From Candidatus Omnitrophota bacterium (GTDB lineage: Bacteria > Omnitrophota > Gorgyraeia > Zapsychrales > Zapsychraceae), in contig JAGOSC010000009.1 of the NCBI GenBank assembly GCA_018062515.1, positions 1 to 54,923 on the forward strand: 54,923 nucleotides of DNA, given 5' to 3'. The notes under the pieces are model-generated. The model saw only the letters and a program-made list of their open reading frames with translations. It ran no database searches and was not told the DNA's origin. This document shows, in pieces, positions 48,165 through 54,923 of the stretch. Numbering within the stretch: the first letter of the stretch is position 1; each line of letters begins with the position of its first letter. The translations under genes were made by a program, and so were the position numbers.

Positions 48165-49658
48165 ATGCTATTTAACTCCTACGAATTTATTATTCTATTC
48201 CTGCCTATTGTTTTCACGGTTTATTATTGGCTGGGCGATAGAAATCACCGTCGAGCGGCTATTGCCTGGCTGCTCGTATCTTCCCTGTTTTTCTACGCGT
48301 GGTGGAATCCGATTTATCTTCTTTTAATTTTATTCTCGATGACAGTCAATTATGGTGTGGGTTTTTATCTCGGTAAATTCCATAGCGAACAAAAAAAACA
48401 AGCCAAGCTTTTGCTGATTTTAGGAATTGCCTTTAACCTGGTGATCTTAGGTTATTTTAAATATACGGAATTCCTCTTAACGAATCTAAACGTATGGTTA
48501 GGACTTGATTTGACTGTACGTCACATTATTTTGCCCTTAGGGATTTCATTTTTTACGTTTCAAAAGATTGCCTATTTGGCCGATGCTTATGAAGGTAAAA
48601 CCAAGGATTATAATTTTCTGAATTATTGCCTATTCGTAACGTTTTTCCCTCAATTAATTGCCGGTCCGATTGTCCATCATAGGGAAATTATTCCTCAATT
48701 TGGCCAAACGAAAGCCTATCGGTTTGAACATTCAAATTTAGCGGTTGGATTGACTATTTTTGTCATCGGTTTGTTTAAAAAGGTCATGCTCGCGGATAAT
48801 TTGGCAGTATATGCAACACCAGTTTTTGATGCGGCTCTTCAAGGTAAGGGACTGTCGACGGGTTCGGCTTGGGTCGGAACATTGTGTTATACATTTCAGA
48901 TCTACTTTGATTTTAGCGGCTATTCGGATATGGCCATCGGTTTAGCGCGTATGCTGGCGATTAAATTACCTCTGAATTTTAATTCACCTTATAAATCGAT
49001 TAATATCATTGATTTTTGGCGGCGCTGGCATATAACCTTGTCACGCTTTCTGAGAGACTATCTTTATTTTCCTCTCGGTGGAAACCGTCATGGCTCTGTC
49101 CGACGATGTTTGAATATGGCGATTGTAATGCTCCTTGGCGGATTGTGGCACGGGGCAAACTGGACATTTGTTTTATGGGGGATGCTGCATGGTATTTATT
49201 TGACAATTAATTACGTATTCGATTTATTAACCAAGAAAATTGCGTGGACGCAGTCGGTGGTGATGAAACAAGCGGCTAATTTGTTAACCTTTTTTTGTAT
49301 TATTATTGCTTGGGTTTTGTTCCGGGCTGAATCACTCTCGTCGGCATTAGTCGTTTTAAAAAGCATGTTTTTCTTAAATCCGGAAGGGTATTCTCCTTAT
49401 GAAATTGAAGTCGAACAGATCATGGCGATTGTCGTTTCCTATCTCATCGTTAAATTTCTTCCTAATACTCAAGAGTTGATGCGTGACTATGAACCGGCTA
49501 TTGATTTCGATTCCACTAAAATGGAAAAAGTGACGCGGTTCAATAAAATCTTAACATGGAAACCTTCGGTGGGGTGGAGTTTGTTTATAACGATTCTATT
49601 TTTAGCCAGCTTCGGAAATATGGTCAAAGTCAGCGAATTTATCTATTTCAATTTTTAA
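48165..49658 (+). CDS. MBOAT-family O-acyltransferase (AlgI-like)
   Basis: 497 residues with about ten membrane segments. The family motifs are FPQLIAGPIVHHREIIPQF, FDFSGYSDMAIGLARMLAI, the RRWHITLSRFLRDYLYFPLG block, and GGLWHGANWTFVLWGMLHGI with the catalytic His. In alginate and cellulose acetylation systems the MBOAT protein moves acyl groups across the membrane for a periplasmic SGNH transferase. The adjacent SGNH genes fit this division of work. The polysaccharide synthesis genes are not in the window. Confidence 0.94.
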   Translation: MLFNSYEFIILFLPIVFTVYYWLGDRNHRRAAIAWLLVSSLFFYAWWNPIYLLLILFSMTVNYGVGFYLGKFHSEQKKQAKLLLILGIAFNLVILGYFKYTEFLLTNLNVWLGLDLTVRHIILPLGISFFTFQKIAYLADAYEGKTKDYNFLNYCLFVTFFPQLIAGPIVHHREIIPQFGQTKAYRFEHSNLAVGLTIFVIGLFKKVMLADNLAVYATPVFDAALQGKGLSTGSAWVGTLCYTFQIYFDFSGYSDMAIGLARMLAIKLPLNFNSPYKSINIIDFWRRWHITLSRFLRDYLYFPLGGNRHGSVRRCLNMAIVMLLGGLWHGANWTFVLWGMLHGIYLTINYVFDLLTKKIAWTQSVVMKQAANLLTFFCIIIAWVLFRAESLSSALVVLKSMFFLNPEGYSPYEIEVEQIMAIVVSYLIVKFLPNTQELMRDYEPAIDFDSTKMEKVTRFNKILTWKPSVGWSLFITILFLASFGNMVKVSEFIYFNF

Positions 49659-49661
49659 ACG

Positions 49662-50642
49662 ATGAAAATGAAACGTTACAACATTATCTTTTTTACTTTA
49701 GCTTTGGCGATGCTGTTCGTCACGGAAATGAGTAATATTGTCATCGACATACATCGTGTCTTCGGCTTGTTTCAGGTCAATACGAGAAATATCCATGATA
49801 ATGTCCGTTTTCGTAAAATTCAGCATTTAAACGGACACCCCGAATTTAATGCGTTTATCTTGGGTTCTTCAAGAACGAACATGCTTAGCGTCGATCTAGC
49901 GAATCAATTATCCGGACAATATTATTATAATCTGGCGGTTGGATCAGAATCGATTGAAGGGATGGAAAAGAGGCTGCGTTGGTTGGTCAAGAATCAAGAC
50001 CGGGTGAATCAGCTCATTATTGGACTTGAATACGACGTTATGTTTTTGTGCAATGATCTTCCAGCCGATACTTTGTATGCCAAAGAACATCCTGAAGTGT
50101 CCGGCGAACGTTGGACAGATTTTTATTTTCCTTACCTTTTCCAAGTTAATTTAAAAGAATGGCGACGAACCGTTAAAAAGCGGCATGAACCTTTATTTTA
50201 TCAACTCGATTTGTCGACGGGACAATGGGCTTACCCGGAATATGATCGCCTGATTGAAGAAGATCCGGATCAATTCGCGAATAATAGGATTGGTCATGAT
50301 TTGGCTTGCGATCCGGGAGAAGGACGAGTTAAGGTCAACCTGGAACGATTCCGGAAATTGATGAATTTTGTTCATGAAAGCGGAATCCCAACATTTATTT
50401 TCAATTCTCCTTATAATCAAGTTATTTATAAAACGTTTGATCAAGCGTTATATCAGGATTGGTTAAGGCAAATTAAAGATATCGCCGGGGACTTTTGGGA
50501 TTTTTCCGGAGAAACACCGGTATCGAAGGACAATTACTTGTACTATGATTCTTCGCATTATCGACGAGAAGTAGGGGATATGATTTTGAAAACGATTTTT
50601 TTTGACAGACCCTTACAAGAGGATTTTGGAAAAAAATTATAA
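49662..50642 (+). CDS. SGNH-like membrane-anchored protein of the O-acylation cluster
   Basis: 326 residues. An N-terminal membrane segment is followed by a globular domain in which FNAFILGSSRTNML provides the block I-type serine and NLAVGSESIEG the following loop. DSSHYRREVGDMIL near residue 295 gives a Ser/His pair resembling the Asp-x-x-His block. The pattern fits DltD/AlgJ-like partners of MBOAT proteins. It starts 4 nt after the MBOAT stop, so they are surely co-translated. Acyl acceptor unknown. Confidence 0.75.
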   Translation: MKMKRYNIIFFTLALAMLFVTEMSNIVIDIHRVFGLFQVNTRNIHDNVRFRKIQHLNGHPEFNAFILGSSRTNMLSVDLANQLSGQYYYNLAVGSESIEGMEKRLRWLVKNQDRVNQLIIGLEYDVMFLCNDLPADTLYAKEHPEVSGERWTDFYFPYLFQVNLKEWRRTVKKRHEPLFYQLDLSTGQWAYPEYDRLIEEDPDQFANNRIGHDLACDPGEGRVKVNLERFRKLMNFVHESGIPTFIFNSPYNQVIYKTFDQALYQDWLRQIKDIAGDFWDFSGETPVSKDNYLYYDSSHYRREVGDMILKTIFFDRPLQEDFGKKL

Positions 50643-50653
50643 AGGGTGTTTTT

Positions 50654-51043
50654 ATGGCGCAGTGCCCGTATTGCCAAAAGGAAGTTTCCGCTGATATTAT
50701 TTATTGTCCGCATTGCGAAAAAAATTTAACCACCGATGTGTACACCCGCTCAGTCACGACGGGAGGAATGTGGGGAATGGTAGTTTTATTCGGATTAATT
50801 CTTTTCTTAGTGATTAAGATTTCAACATCCGGCGGCTATTTTTATGATAAAGGTTATCAAGACGGTTCAAAAGAAATGAAAAATGAAACCTTATTTTTAT
50901 TAAGTAAGAAATATCAGGAAGGATACGCCGATGGACTGAACATTGCCTGGTATTTTGACCGTGGCTGTGAAGATAAAGTCAATCAGGTGAGTCCACAGTA
51001 TCCGGGGGAAAAGAAATATATGGAAGGATACAATTTTTGTTAA
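50654..51043 (+). CDS. Zinc-ribbon membrane protein
   Basis: 129 residues. The N-terminus has two Cys-x2-Cys pairs (CPYCQKEV and CPHCEKNL), forming a zinc ribbon on the cytoplasmic side, followed by one membrane segment (about residues 38–56). The rest contains three DKGYQDG/YQEGYADG/YMEGYNFC-like repeats, a GYxDG pattern seen in short helical repeats. The function is unknown. It starts 12 nt after the O-acylation cluster and may be its last member. Confidence 0.75.
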   Translation: MAQCPYCQKEVSADIIYCPHCEKNLTTDVYTRSVTTGGMWGMVVLFGLILFLVIKISTSGGYFYDKGYQDGSKEMKNETLFLLSKKYQEGYADGLNIAWYFDRGCEDKVNQVSPQYPGEKKYMEGYNFC

Positions 51044-51064
51044 AAATTAATGAAAGGGAAAATT

Positions 51065-51511
51065 ATGTCTGAACATCAAGCGAATATCCATTGGACAAAT
51101 ACGAGTGGTGGAATGAATTATGATGCTTACAACCGTGAACATCAATGGGATTTTTTAAATGGCATAAAACTTAACGCTTCCGCCGCTGTCGAATACAAAG
51201 GCAAGGAAGATTGTGTTGATCCCGAACAGGCGCTCATTGCGGCCATTGCATCGTGCCACATGTTGACCTTTCTGGCCATTGCGTCAAAAAAAGGAATTAT
51301 GGTGGAGAAATATAGTGATGATGCCGTAGGATATTTAGAAAAAGACGCTGATGGAAAAATGAGCGTTACCAGAACCGTCTTAAGGCCGAAAACCACTTTT
51401 TCGGGAACTAAAATACCCGACGCTGAAGAGCTGGAGCGCCTGCATCATTCGGCGCATATCCATTGTTTTATCGCCAATTCGGTTAAAACGGATGTTAAGA
51501 TTGAACTTTAA
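51065..51511 (+). CDS. OsmC family peroxidase-like protein
   Basis: 148 residues from ATG 51065, preceded by GAAAGGGAAA. OsmC/Ohr fold proteins reduce organic hydroperoxides with two Cys. Here the first is in IAAIASCHMLTFL near residue 62 and the second in HIHCFIANS near residue 137, both at the expected places. DPEQALIAA is a further conserved stretch. The AHIHCFIANSV tail fits the OsmC/YhfA-like side of the family rather than Ohr, whose second site reads CPYS. Confidence 0.9.
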   Translation: MSEHQANIHWTNTSGGMNYDAYNREHQWDFLNGIKLNASAAVEYKGKEDCVDPEQALIAAIASCHMLTFLAIASKKGIMVEKYSDDAVGYLEKDADGKMSVTRTVLRPKTTFSGTKIPDAEELERLHHSAHIHCFIANSVKTDVKIEL

Positions 51512-51521
51512 GGGCAATTCG

Positions 51522-51549
51522 TTGACATTAAAACTATGTTTGTTAAAAT
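51522..51549 (+). promoter_or_regulatory. Promoter giving a predicted leaderless mRNA (PilZ–MORN gene)
   Basis: TTGACA (51522–51527), a 16-nt spacer and TAAAAT (51544–51549). The ATG at 51556 lies at the expected transcription start, and no ribosome site precedes it. Confidence 0.55.
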
Positions 51550-51555
51550 CATTTA

Positions 51556-52218
51556 ATGACATCGCCAGATTCTAATCAAGGTAAACGAGAGCAACGCAAA
51601 CATCGCCGTATTTCGGGTTCGGTTATTGAATATTCTTACGTTCAAGCTGATCCGGTACGAGCCGTCGCCTTTATGAAAGACTTAAGCCTAGGTGGAGTTT
51701 GCATTTATCTGCATGAAGAAGTTTCTTTCAAAACTCTTTTATGGCTTTGGATTCATCATTTCGGCCATGACCAACCTATTGAGGCAATCGGTGAAGTCAT
51801 TTGGCAGAAACCGTCACATTTTATTCATGGGTTTGAGACAGGGATTAAATTTACAGACCTGAAACTTAAAGAAAAAGATAAGCTCGAAGATTTTATTGAA
51901 ACATTTACCACCGAGACGGAAGAAAATGATGCGAATCAGACCGAAGCTGTATCTGTCGACGGTGTACACAGACAATTTTACACGACCGGGGAATTGCTCA
52001 GCGAAGTCAATGTTATTCAAGGGAAGATGGAAGGCGTTCGAAGGTATTATTATCGGACAGGTGAGGTACTGGAAGAATTAAATTGGTTCCGCGGCCAGCG
52101 GCATGGCCCGCGCAAATGTTATTATTCCGACGGCAAGGTCTATCTTGAACAAGAATTCAAAGAGGGAGCTTGTGTTTCTACCCAGAAATTCGACAAGCAA
52201 GGTAAACTGATTCGATAG
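51556..52218 (+). CDS. PilZ domain fused to MORN-type repeats
   Basis: 220 residues. The N-terminal half is a PilZ domain with RKHRRISGS as the RxxxR region, DLSLGGVCIYL as the DxSxxG box, and the AIGEVIWQKP strand. The C-terminal 80 residues contain three MORN-variant repeats: QFYTTGELLSEVNVIQGKME, then RYYYRTGEVLEELNWFRGQR and KCYYSDGKVYLEQEFKEG. MORN repeats mediate protein or lipid contacts. The fusion suggests a c-di-GMP-responsive binding module. A separate promoter gives a leaderless start. Confidence 0.8.
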   Translation: MTSPDSNQGKREQRKHRRISGSVIEYSYVQADPVRAVAFMKDLSLGGVCIYLHEEVSFKTLLWLWIHHFGHDQPIEAIGEVIWQKPSHFIHGFETGIKFTDLKLKEKDKLEDFIETFTTETEENDANQTEAVSVDGVHRQFYTTGELLSEVNVIQGKMEGVRRYYYRTGEVLEELNWFRGQRHGPRKCYYSDGKVYLEQEFKEGACVSTQKFDKQGKLIR

Positions 52219-52290
52219 TTCATCACTATTATTCCGCTCTAAATCCGCATTTGTTCGACGTAACAATTAATAAATATTACCAATAATTCT

Positions 52291-53727
52291 ATGAAATTAA
52301 ATGAAACTCCCTTAGTCATTACAGATATTGAAACGACCGGCGGCCGGTATTTCAGCAATCGTATTATTGAAATTGGTATGATTAAGGTCGTTAATGGAGA
52401 GAAGATTGATGAATTCGAATCTCTTATCGATCCTCAATGCCAAATTCCGGATAATATTACAATTTTGACCGGCATAACCAATGATATGGTCCGTCAGGCG
52501 CCTACCTTTAGAAGCTTACACGAAAAGATTTATGAGTTCTTAGATGGATCCATCTTTGTCGCCCATAACGCGAGATTTGACTATGGTTTTATTAAACATG
52601 AATTTGAGCAGGCCGGAATCCGTTATCATGCCAAAGTGTTATGCAGTTTAAGGCTTTCCCGAAAATTATTTCCCCGATTTAAACGCCACGATTTATCGTC
52701 GATTATGGAACGTTATAACATTCAAATTGAAAACAGGCACCGCGCTTTAGATGATGCGAAAGGCGTCTGGGGTTTCCTGCAAGCGGTTCAAGATCAAATT
52801 CCCGTCGACAAACAAATGTCTGTTATCCAGGAAATAACGAAAAAACCGTCTCTACCCGCGCGTTTGAAAACGGATATTGAAGATATTCCTGAAGCGCCCG
52901 GTGTATATACTTTTTTAGATGAAGGAAAAGTTCCGGTTTATATTGGCAAGGCCAAGAATTTACGCAACCGCGTCATGTCCCATTTTACTCAAACTCTTCA
53001 TTCCAATAAGGAAATGGATTTATCCAGAAATATGACGGAGATCACGTTTACGCAGACACATGGTGAATTGGCGGCATTGTTGCTGGAATCTTATTATATA
53101 AAGACACAATCTCCTATTTATAATCGACGATCCCGTCGGAATTGGCAATTAACGGCTTTAAAACTGGATGACACGGGAGAGTATCACAAACTTTATTATG
53201 AAGGACACGAAAGAATTGATAAAGATGATCTCAAGAACATAGTCGCTATATTTAGAACTAAACGTGATGTTCAACGTTATTTAGACAAAATTTTTAAAGA
53301 GTTTAATTTATGTAAAACATTCCTCAGCCTCGAAAAATCTAAAGAAGGTGCCGCGTGTTTCCATTATCAGCTTAAACAATGTAAAGGTGCTTGTATCGGC
53401 GAGGAGAATGCACTGAAATATAATTTGAGATTAAAACAGGCGCTCATGGATCAGCAAAGGTTGGTTTGGCCGTTTGACGGAATGGTCATGATCGAAGAAC
53501 ATAATTTTGACAAGACAGAAGGTGAAGTGATCGTGATTGACCATTGGATCATTCAAGAGGCATTTCGATATAATCGCGATGAAAAGATAAATTTGTTTCC
53601 CTGCAATCATCTGTTTGATTTTGACGCGTTTTGCATTGTGTATGGCTATATACATCGTCGGAAGAACGTTAACATCAAGATTATCCAGTCAATTGAGCCA
53701 ACGGAAAGTTTGATGGAATCAGTATGA
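52291..53727 (+). CDS. DnaQ-type 3'–5' exonuclease fused to a UvrC/Cho-like GIY-YIG nuclease domain
   Basis: 478 residues. Residues about 8–175 form a DEDD exonuclease: VITDIETTG (Exo I), HNARFDYGFI (Exo II) and HRALDDAKG (Exo III, H/D pair). From about residue 205 a GIY-YIG domain follows (PEAPGVYTFLDEGKVPVYIG, then KAKNLRNRVMSHF), resembling the UvrC N-terminus or Cho, and a further UvrC-like Cys-containing region (CFHYQLKQCKGACIGEE). This fused architecture occurs in several bacterial phyla and is thought to act in nucleotide excision-type repair. It overlaps the Nudix gene by 4 nt. Confidence 0.92.
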   Translation: MKLNETPLVITDIETTGGRYFSNRIIEIGMIKVVNGEKIDEFESLIDPQCQIPDNITILTGITNDMVRQAPTFRSLHEKIYEFLDGSIFVAHNARFDYGFIKHEFEQAGIRYHAKVLCSLRLSRKLFPRFKRHDLSSIMERYNIQIENRHRALDDAKGVWGFLQAVQDQIPVDKQMSVIQEITKKPSLPARLKTDIEDIPEAPGVYTFLDEGKVPVYIGKAKNLRNRVMSHFTQTLHSNKEMDLSRNMTEITFTQTHGELAALLLESYYIKTQSPIYNRRSRRNWQLTALKLDDTGEYHKLYYEGHERIDKDDLKNIVAIFRTKRDVQRYLDKIFKEFNLCKTFLSLEKSKEGAACFHYQLKQCKGACIGEENALKYNLRLKQALMDQQRLVWPFDGMVMIEEHNFDKTEGEVIVIDHWIIQEAFRYNRDEKINLFPCNHLFDFDAFCIVYGYIHRRKNVNIKIIQSIEPTESLMESV

Positions 53728-54110
53728 TTAAACGCGCGACAGCCGGAATTATTTGGAAAGACGGAAAAATTCTTATTGCCCGACGGCAGAAGGATCTGTT
53801 TTGGGAATTTCCCGGCGGACATATAGAGGTTGGGGAAACTCCGGAAGAATGTTTGATCCGTGAAATAAAAGAAGAATTGAATATTAAGATCCGGATTGAA
53901 AAATTTTTGGCGAAAATTGAAGGATTTTTTCGAGGAAAAGATATAGAGTTGCACGCGTTTCACGTTCAGTGGATAGAGGGAAAACCCGAGCTTCACGTGC
54001 ATTCAGAAATTCAATGGATTGAACCGAGACGTATGAATGAATTTTTATTTGTTGATGAAGATAGAGAAATTGTGAAAATATTTTCGCCGTTAACAAAGAT
54101 TCGGATGTAA
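53724..54110 (+). CDS. Nudix hydrolase (MutT-like)
   Basis: 128 residues. The Nudix box is complete: GGHIEVGETPEECLIREIKE followed by ELNI, with all catalytic glutamates. The N-terminal ATAGIIWKDGKILIARRQKD and the C-terminal QWIEPRRMNEFLFVDED are typical of MutT/8-oxo-dGTP diphosphatases, which cleanse the nucleotide pool. Coupling to the exonuclease/GIY-YIG gene supports a DNA-maintenance role. Other NDP-X substrates are possible. A palindromic repeat lies 12 nt after the stop. Confidence 0.92.
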   Translation: MIKRATAGIIWKDGKILIARRQKDLFWEFPGGHIEVGETPEECLIREIKEELNIKIRIEKFLAKIEGFFRGKDIELHAFHVQWIEGKPELHVHSEIQWIEPRRMNEFLFVDEDREIVKIFSPLTKIRM

Positions 54111-54122
54111 TTGGCAGGATTA

Positions 54123-54151
54123 GTAGGGAATGGTTTCAAACCATTCCCTAC
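54123..54151. repeat. Palindromic dispersed repeat, copy 6
   Basis: A perfect-armed copy, GTAGGGAATGG–TTTCAAA–CCATTCCCTAC. The inner AAT/ATT pair replaces AAC/GTT of other copies. It lies between convergent genes and could act as a two-sided terminator-like hairpin. Confidence 0.85.
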
Positions 54152-54154
54152 GGA

Positions 54155-54923
54155 TTATTTTTTGATAGGTTTGTAAATATGCGTAGCCTGCCCGTAAAAA
54201 CTTTCCGCAGCCTCCATGACGGTTTCCGTCAGCGTTGGGTGGGCGTGGATGCAAAGTTTGAGGTCGCTTACAACGGCGCCCATTTCAATAGCGAGTACAC
54301 CTTCAGCAATCATTTCTCCCGCGTTGGGTCCGACGATAGAAATGCCTAATATCCGTTCAGTTTTCGGATCAATCAGTAATTTAGTTAATCCGTCAACGCG
54401 ATCGAGGGTGATGGCACGGCCGGAAGCTCCCCACGGGAATTTGGCCACGACATATTCGCGCCCTTGGGCTTTGGCTTCCATTTCGGTTAAACCAGCCCAG
54501 GCCATTTCGGGATCGGTAAATACGACGGCGGGAATTGCATTGGGTTCAAAGGCCACTTTATGTCCGGCAATATGCTCGACGGCGACACGTCCTTCATGCG
54601 AAGCCTTATGAGCTAACATAGGATTGCCGGCAAGATCTCCAATCGCATAAATGGACGGATCATGAGTTTGCCGCTGTGCGTTGACTTCAACAAAACCTTT
54701 ACTATTAACGAGGACCTTGGTCTTTTCAAGGCCGATATTATCGGAATTCGGTCTACGGCCAATAGCCACTAGAACCTTCTCATATGTTTCAATGAATGAT
54801 TTTCCGTCCTGATCTTCAAATGTCATCTTGATTCCCTCGGGAGTTTCCTCCATGGCTTTAACCTTGGTCGAGACCATGATTTTGTCCATAATCGTTCGAA
54901 GACGCTTTTCTAAAATGCTGGAA
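54155..54923 (-). CDS. lpdA: Dihydrolipoyl dehydrogenase, C-terminal part (partial at window edge)
   Basis: The frame runs to the window edge, so the N-terminus with the FAD motif and redox-active CxxxxC is outside. Visible are VLVAIGRRPNSDNIGLEK, YAIGDLAGNPMLAHKASHEG with the FAD-binding Asp, VFTDPEMAWAGLTE, and the dimerisation domain ending with HAHPTLTETVMEAAESFYG. The HAHPTLSE-like motif holds the catalytic His and separates dihydrolipoyl dehydrogenase from glutathione and mercuric reductases. It is the E3 subunit of 2-oxoacid dehydrogenases or the glycine-cleavage system. It converges with the Nudix gene across a palindromic repeat. Confidence 0.93.
   Translation of the reverse strand, partial: SSILEKRLRTIMDKIMVSTKVKAMEETPEGIKMTFEDQDGKSFIETYEKVLVAIGRRPNSDNIGLEKTKVLVNSKGFVEVNAQRQTHDPSIYAIGDLAGNPMLAHKASHEGRVAVEHIAGHKVAFEPNAIPAVVFTDPEMAWAGLTEMEAKAQGREYVVAKFPWGASGRAITLDRVDGLTKLLIDPKTERILGISIVGPNAGEMIAEGVLAIEMGAVVSDLKLCIHAHPTLTETVMEAAESFYGQATHIYKPIKK

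Overview
The window comes from a bacterial chromosome, moderately AT-rich by eye. It looks diderm: there is an LptF/LptG-type permease pair, a TolC–HlyD–MacB export operon, several lipobox lipoproteins, an L,D-transpeptidase and murein-peptide enzymes. Gene order and protein style suggest an uncultured candidate-phylum lineage. Omnitrophota or a relative is my guess, held with low confidence because no rRNA or marker alignment is available.

Layout. 1–2664: the end of holB, a PSP1/RicT gene and metG, an order conserved in many bacteria. 2674–7492: an accessory island with a DUF1016_N–staphylococcal-nuclease fusion, a DUF4236 membrane protein, and KilA-N and BRO-N (DinD-like) proteins. 7601–11887: a housekeeping operon mtnA–thiL–tsaE–tsaB–alr, meeting on the opposite strand comFC–lptF–lptG (14820–11888). 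14918–19277: a small secreted protein, then pyrE, an in-frame Maf–M48 peptidase ORF, a DUF192 lipoprotein and a histidine kinase. 19351–27536: an ECF sigma/anti-sigma module with a Gly/His-rich secreted protein, a Spy-like protein and a TolC–HlyD–MacB efflux operon; three ECF-type promoters (GAAACTT or GGAACTT, 15–16 nt, GTCTAA) tie these together. 27610–33893: a tightly coupled murein-peptide operon (NlpC/P60 lipoprotein, dipeptide epimerase, DUF819 and DAACS transporters, L,D-transpeptidase, metallophosphatase). 33949–36546: a degenerate tRNA-Ala and a secreted beta-helix protein.

36744–39645 holds the most unusual locus: a three-gene cassette encoding a RecA-like protein without a Walker A motif, a small helical protein and a divergent family-B DNA polymerase. 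Its promoter carries a perfect 20-bp palindrome between -35 and -10, and the -10 sits so close to the ATG that the mRNA should be leaderless. A near-copy of the same promoter/operator precedes the KilA-N gene 31 kb away, so the two loci probably share one repressor, plausibly a DNA-damage type.

39715–54923: EamA transporter, GST, a 19-residue basic peptide, a pseudouridine synthase, lipoproteins, tRNA-Thr(CGU), MarC, a Rieske-fold protein lacking its iron–sulfur ligands behind an operator and leader terminator, a receiver protein with Glu in place of the phospho-Asp, PilZ proteins, an MBOAT/SGNH O-acylation cluster, OsmC, a PilZ–MORN fusion, a DnaQ–GIY-YIG nuclease, a Nudix hydrolase and the C-terminal part of dihydrolipoyl dehydrogenase. 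Six copies of a dispersed palindromic repeat (outer ends GTAGGG/CCCTAC) lie mostly in this part, and three of them overlap stop codons.
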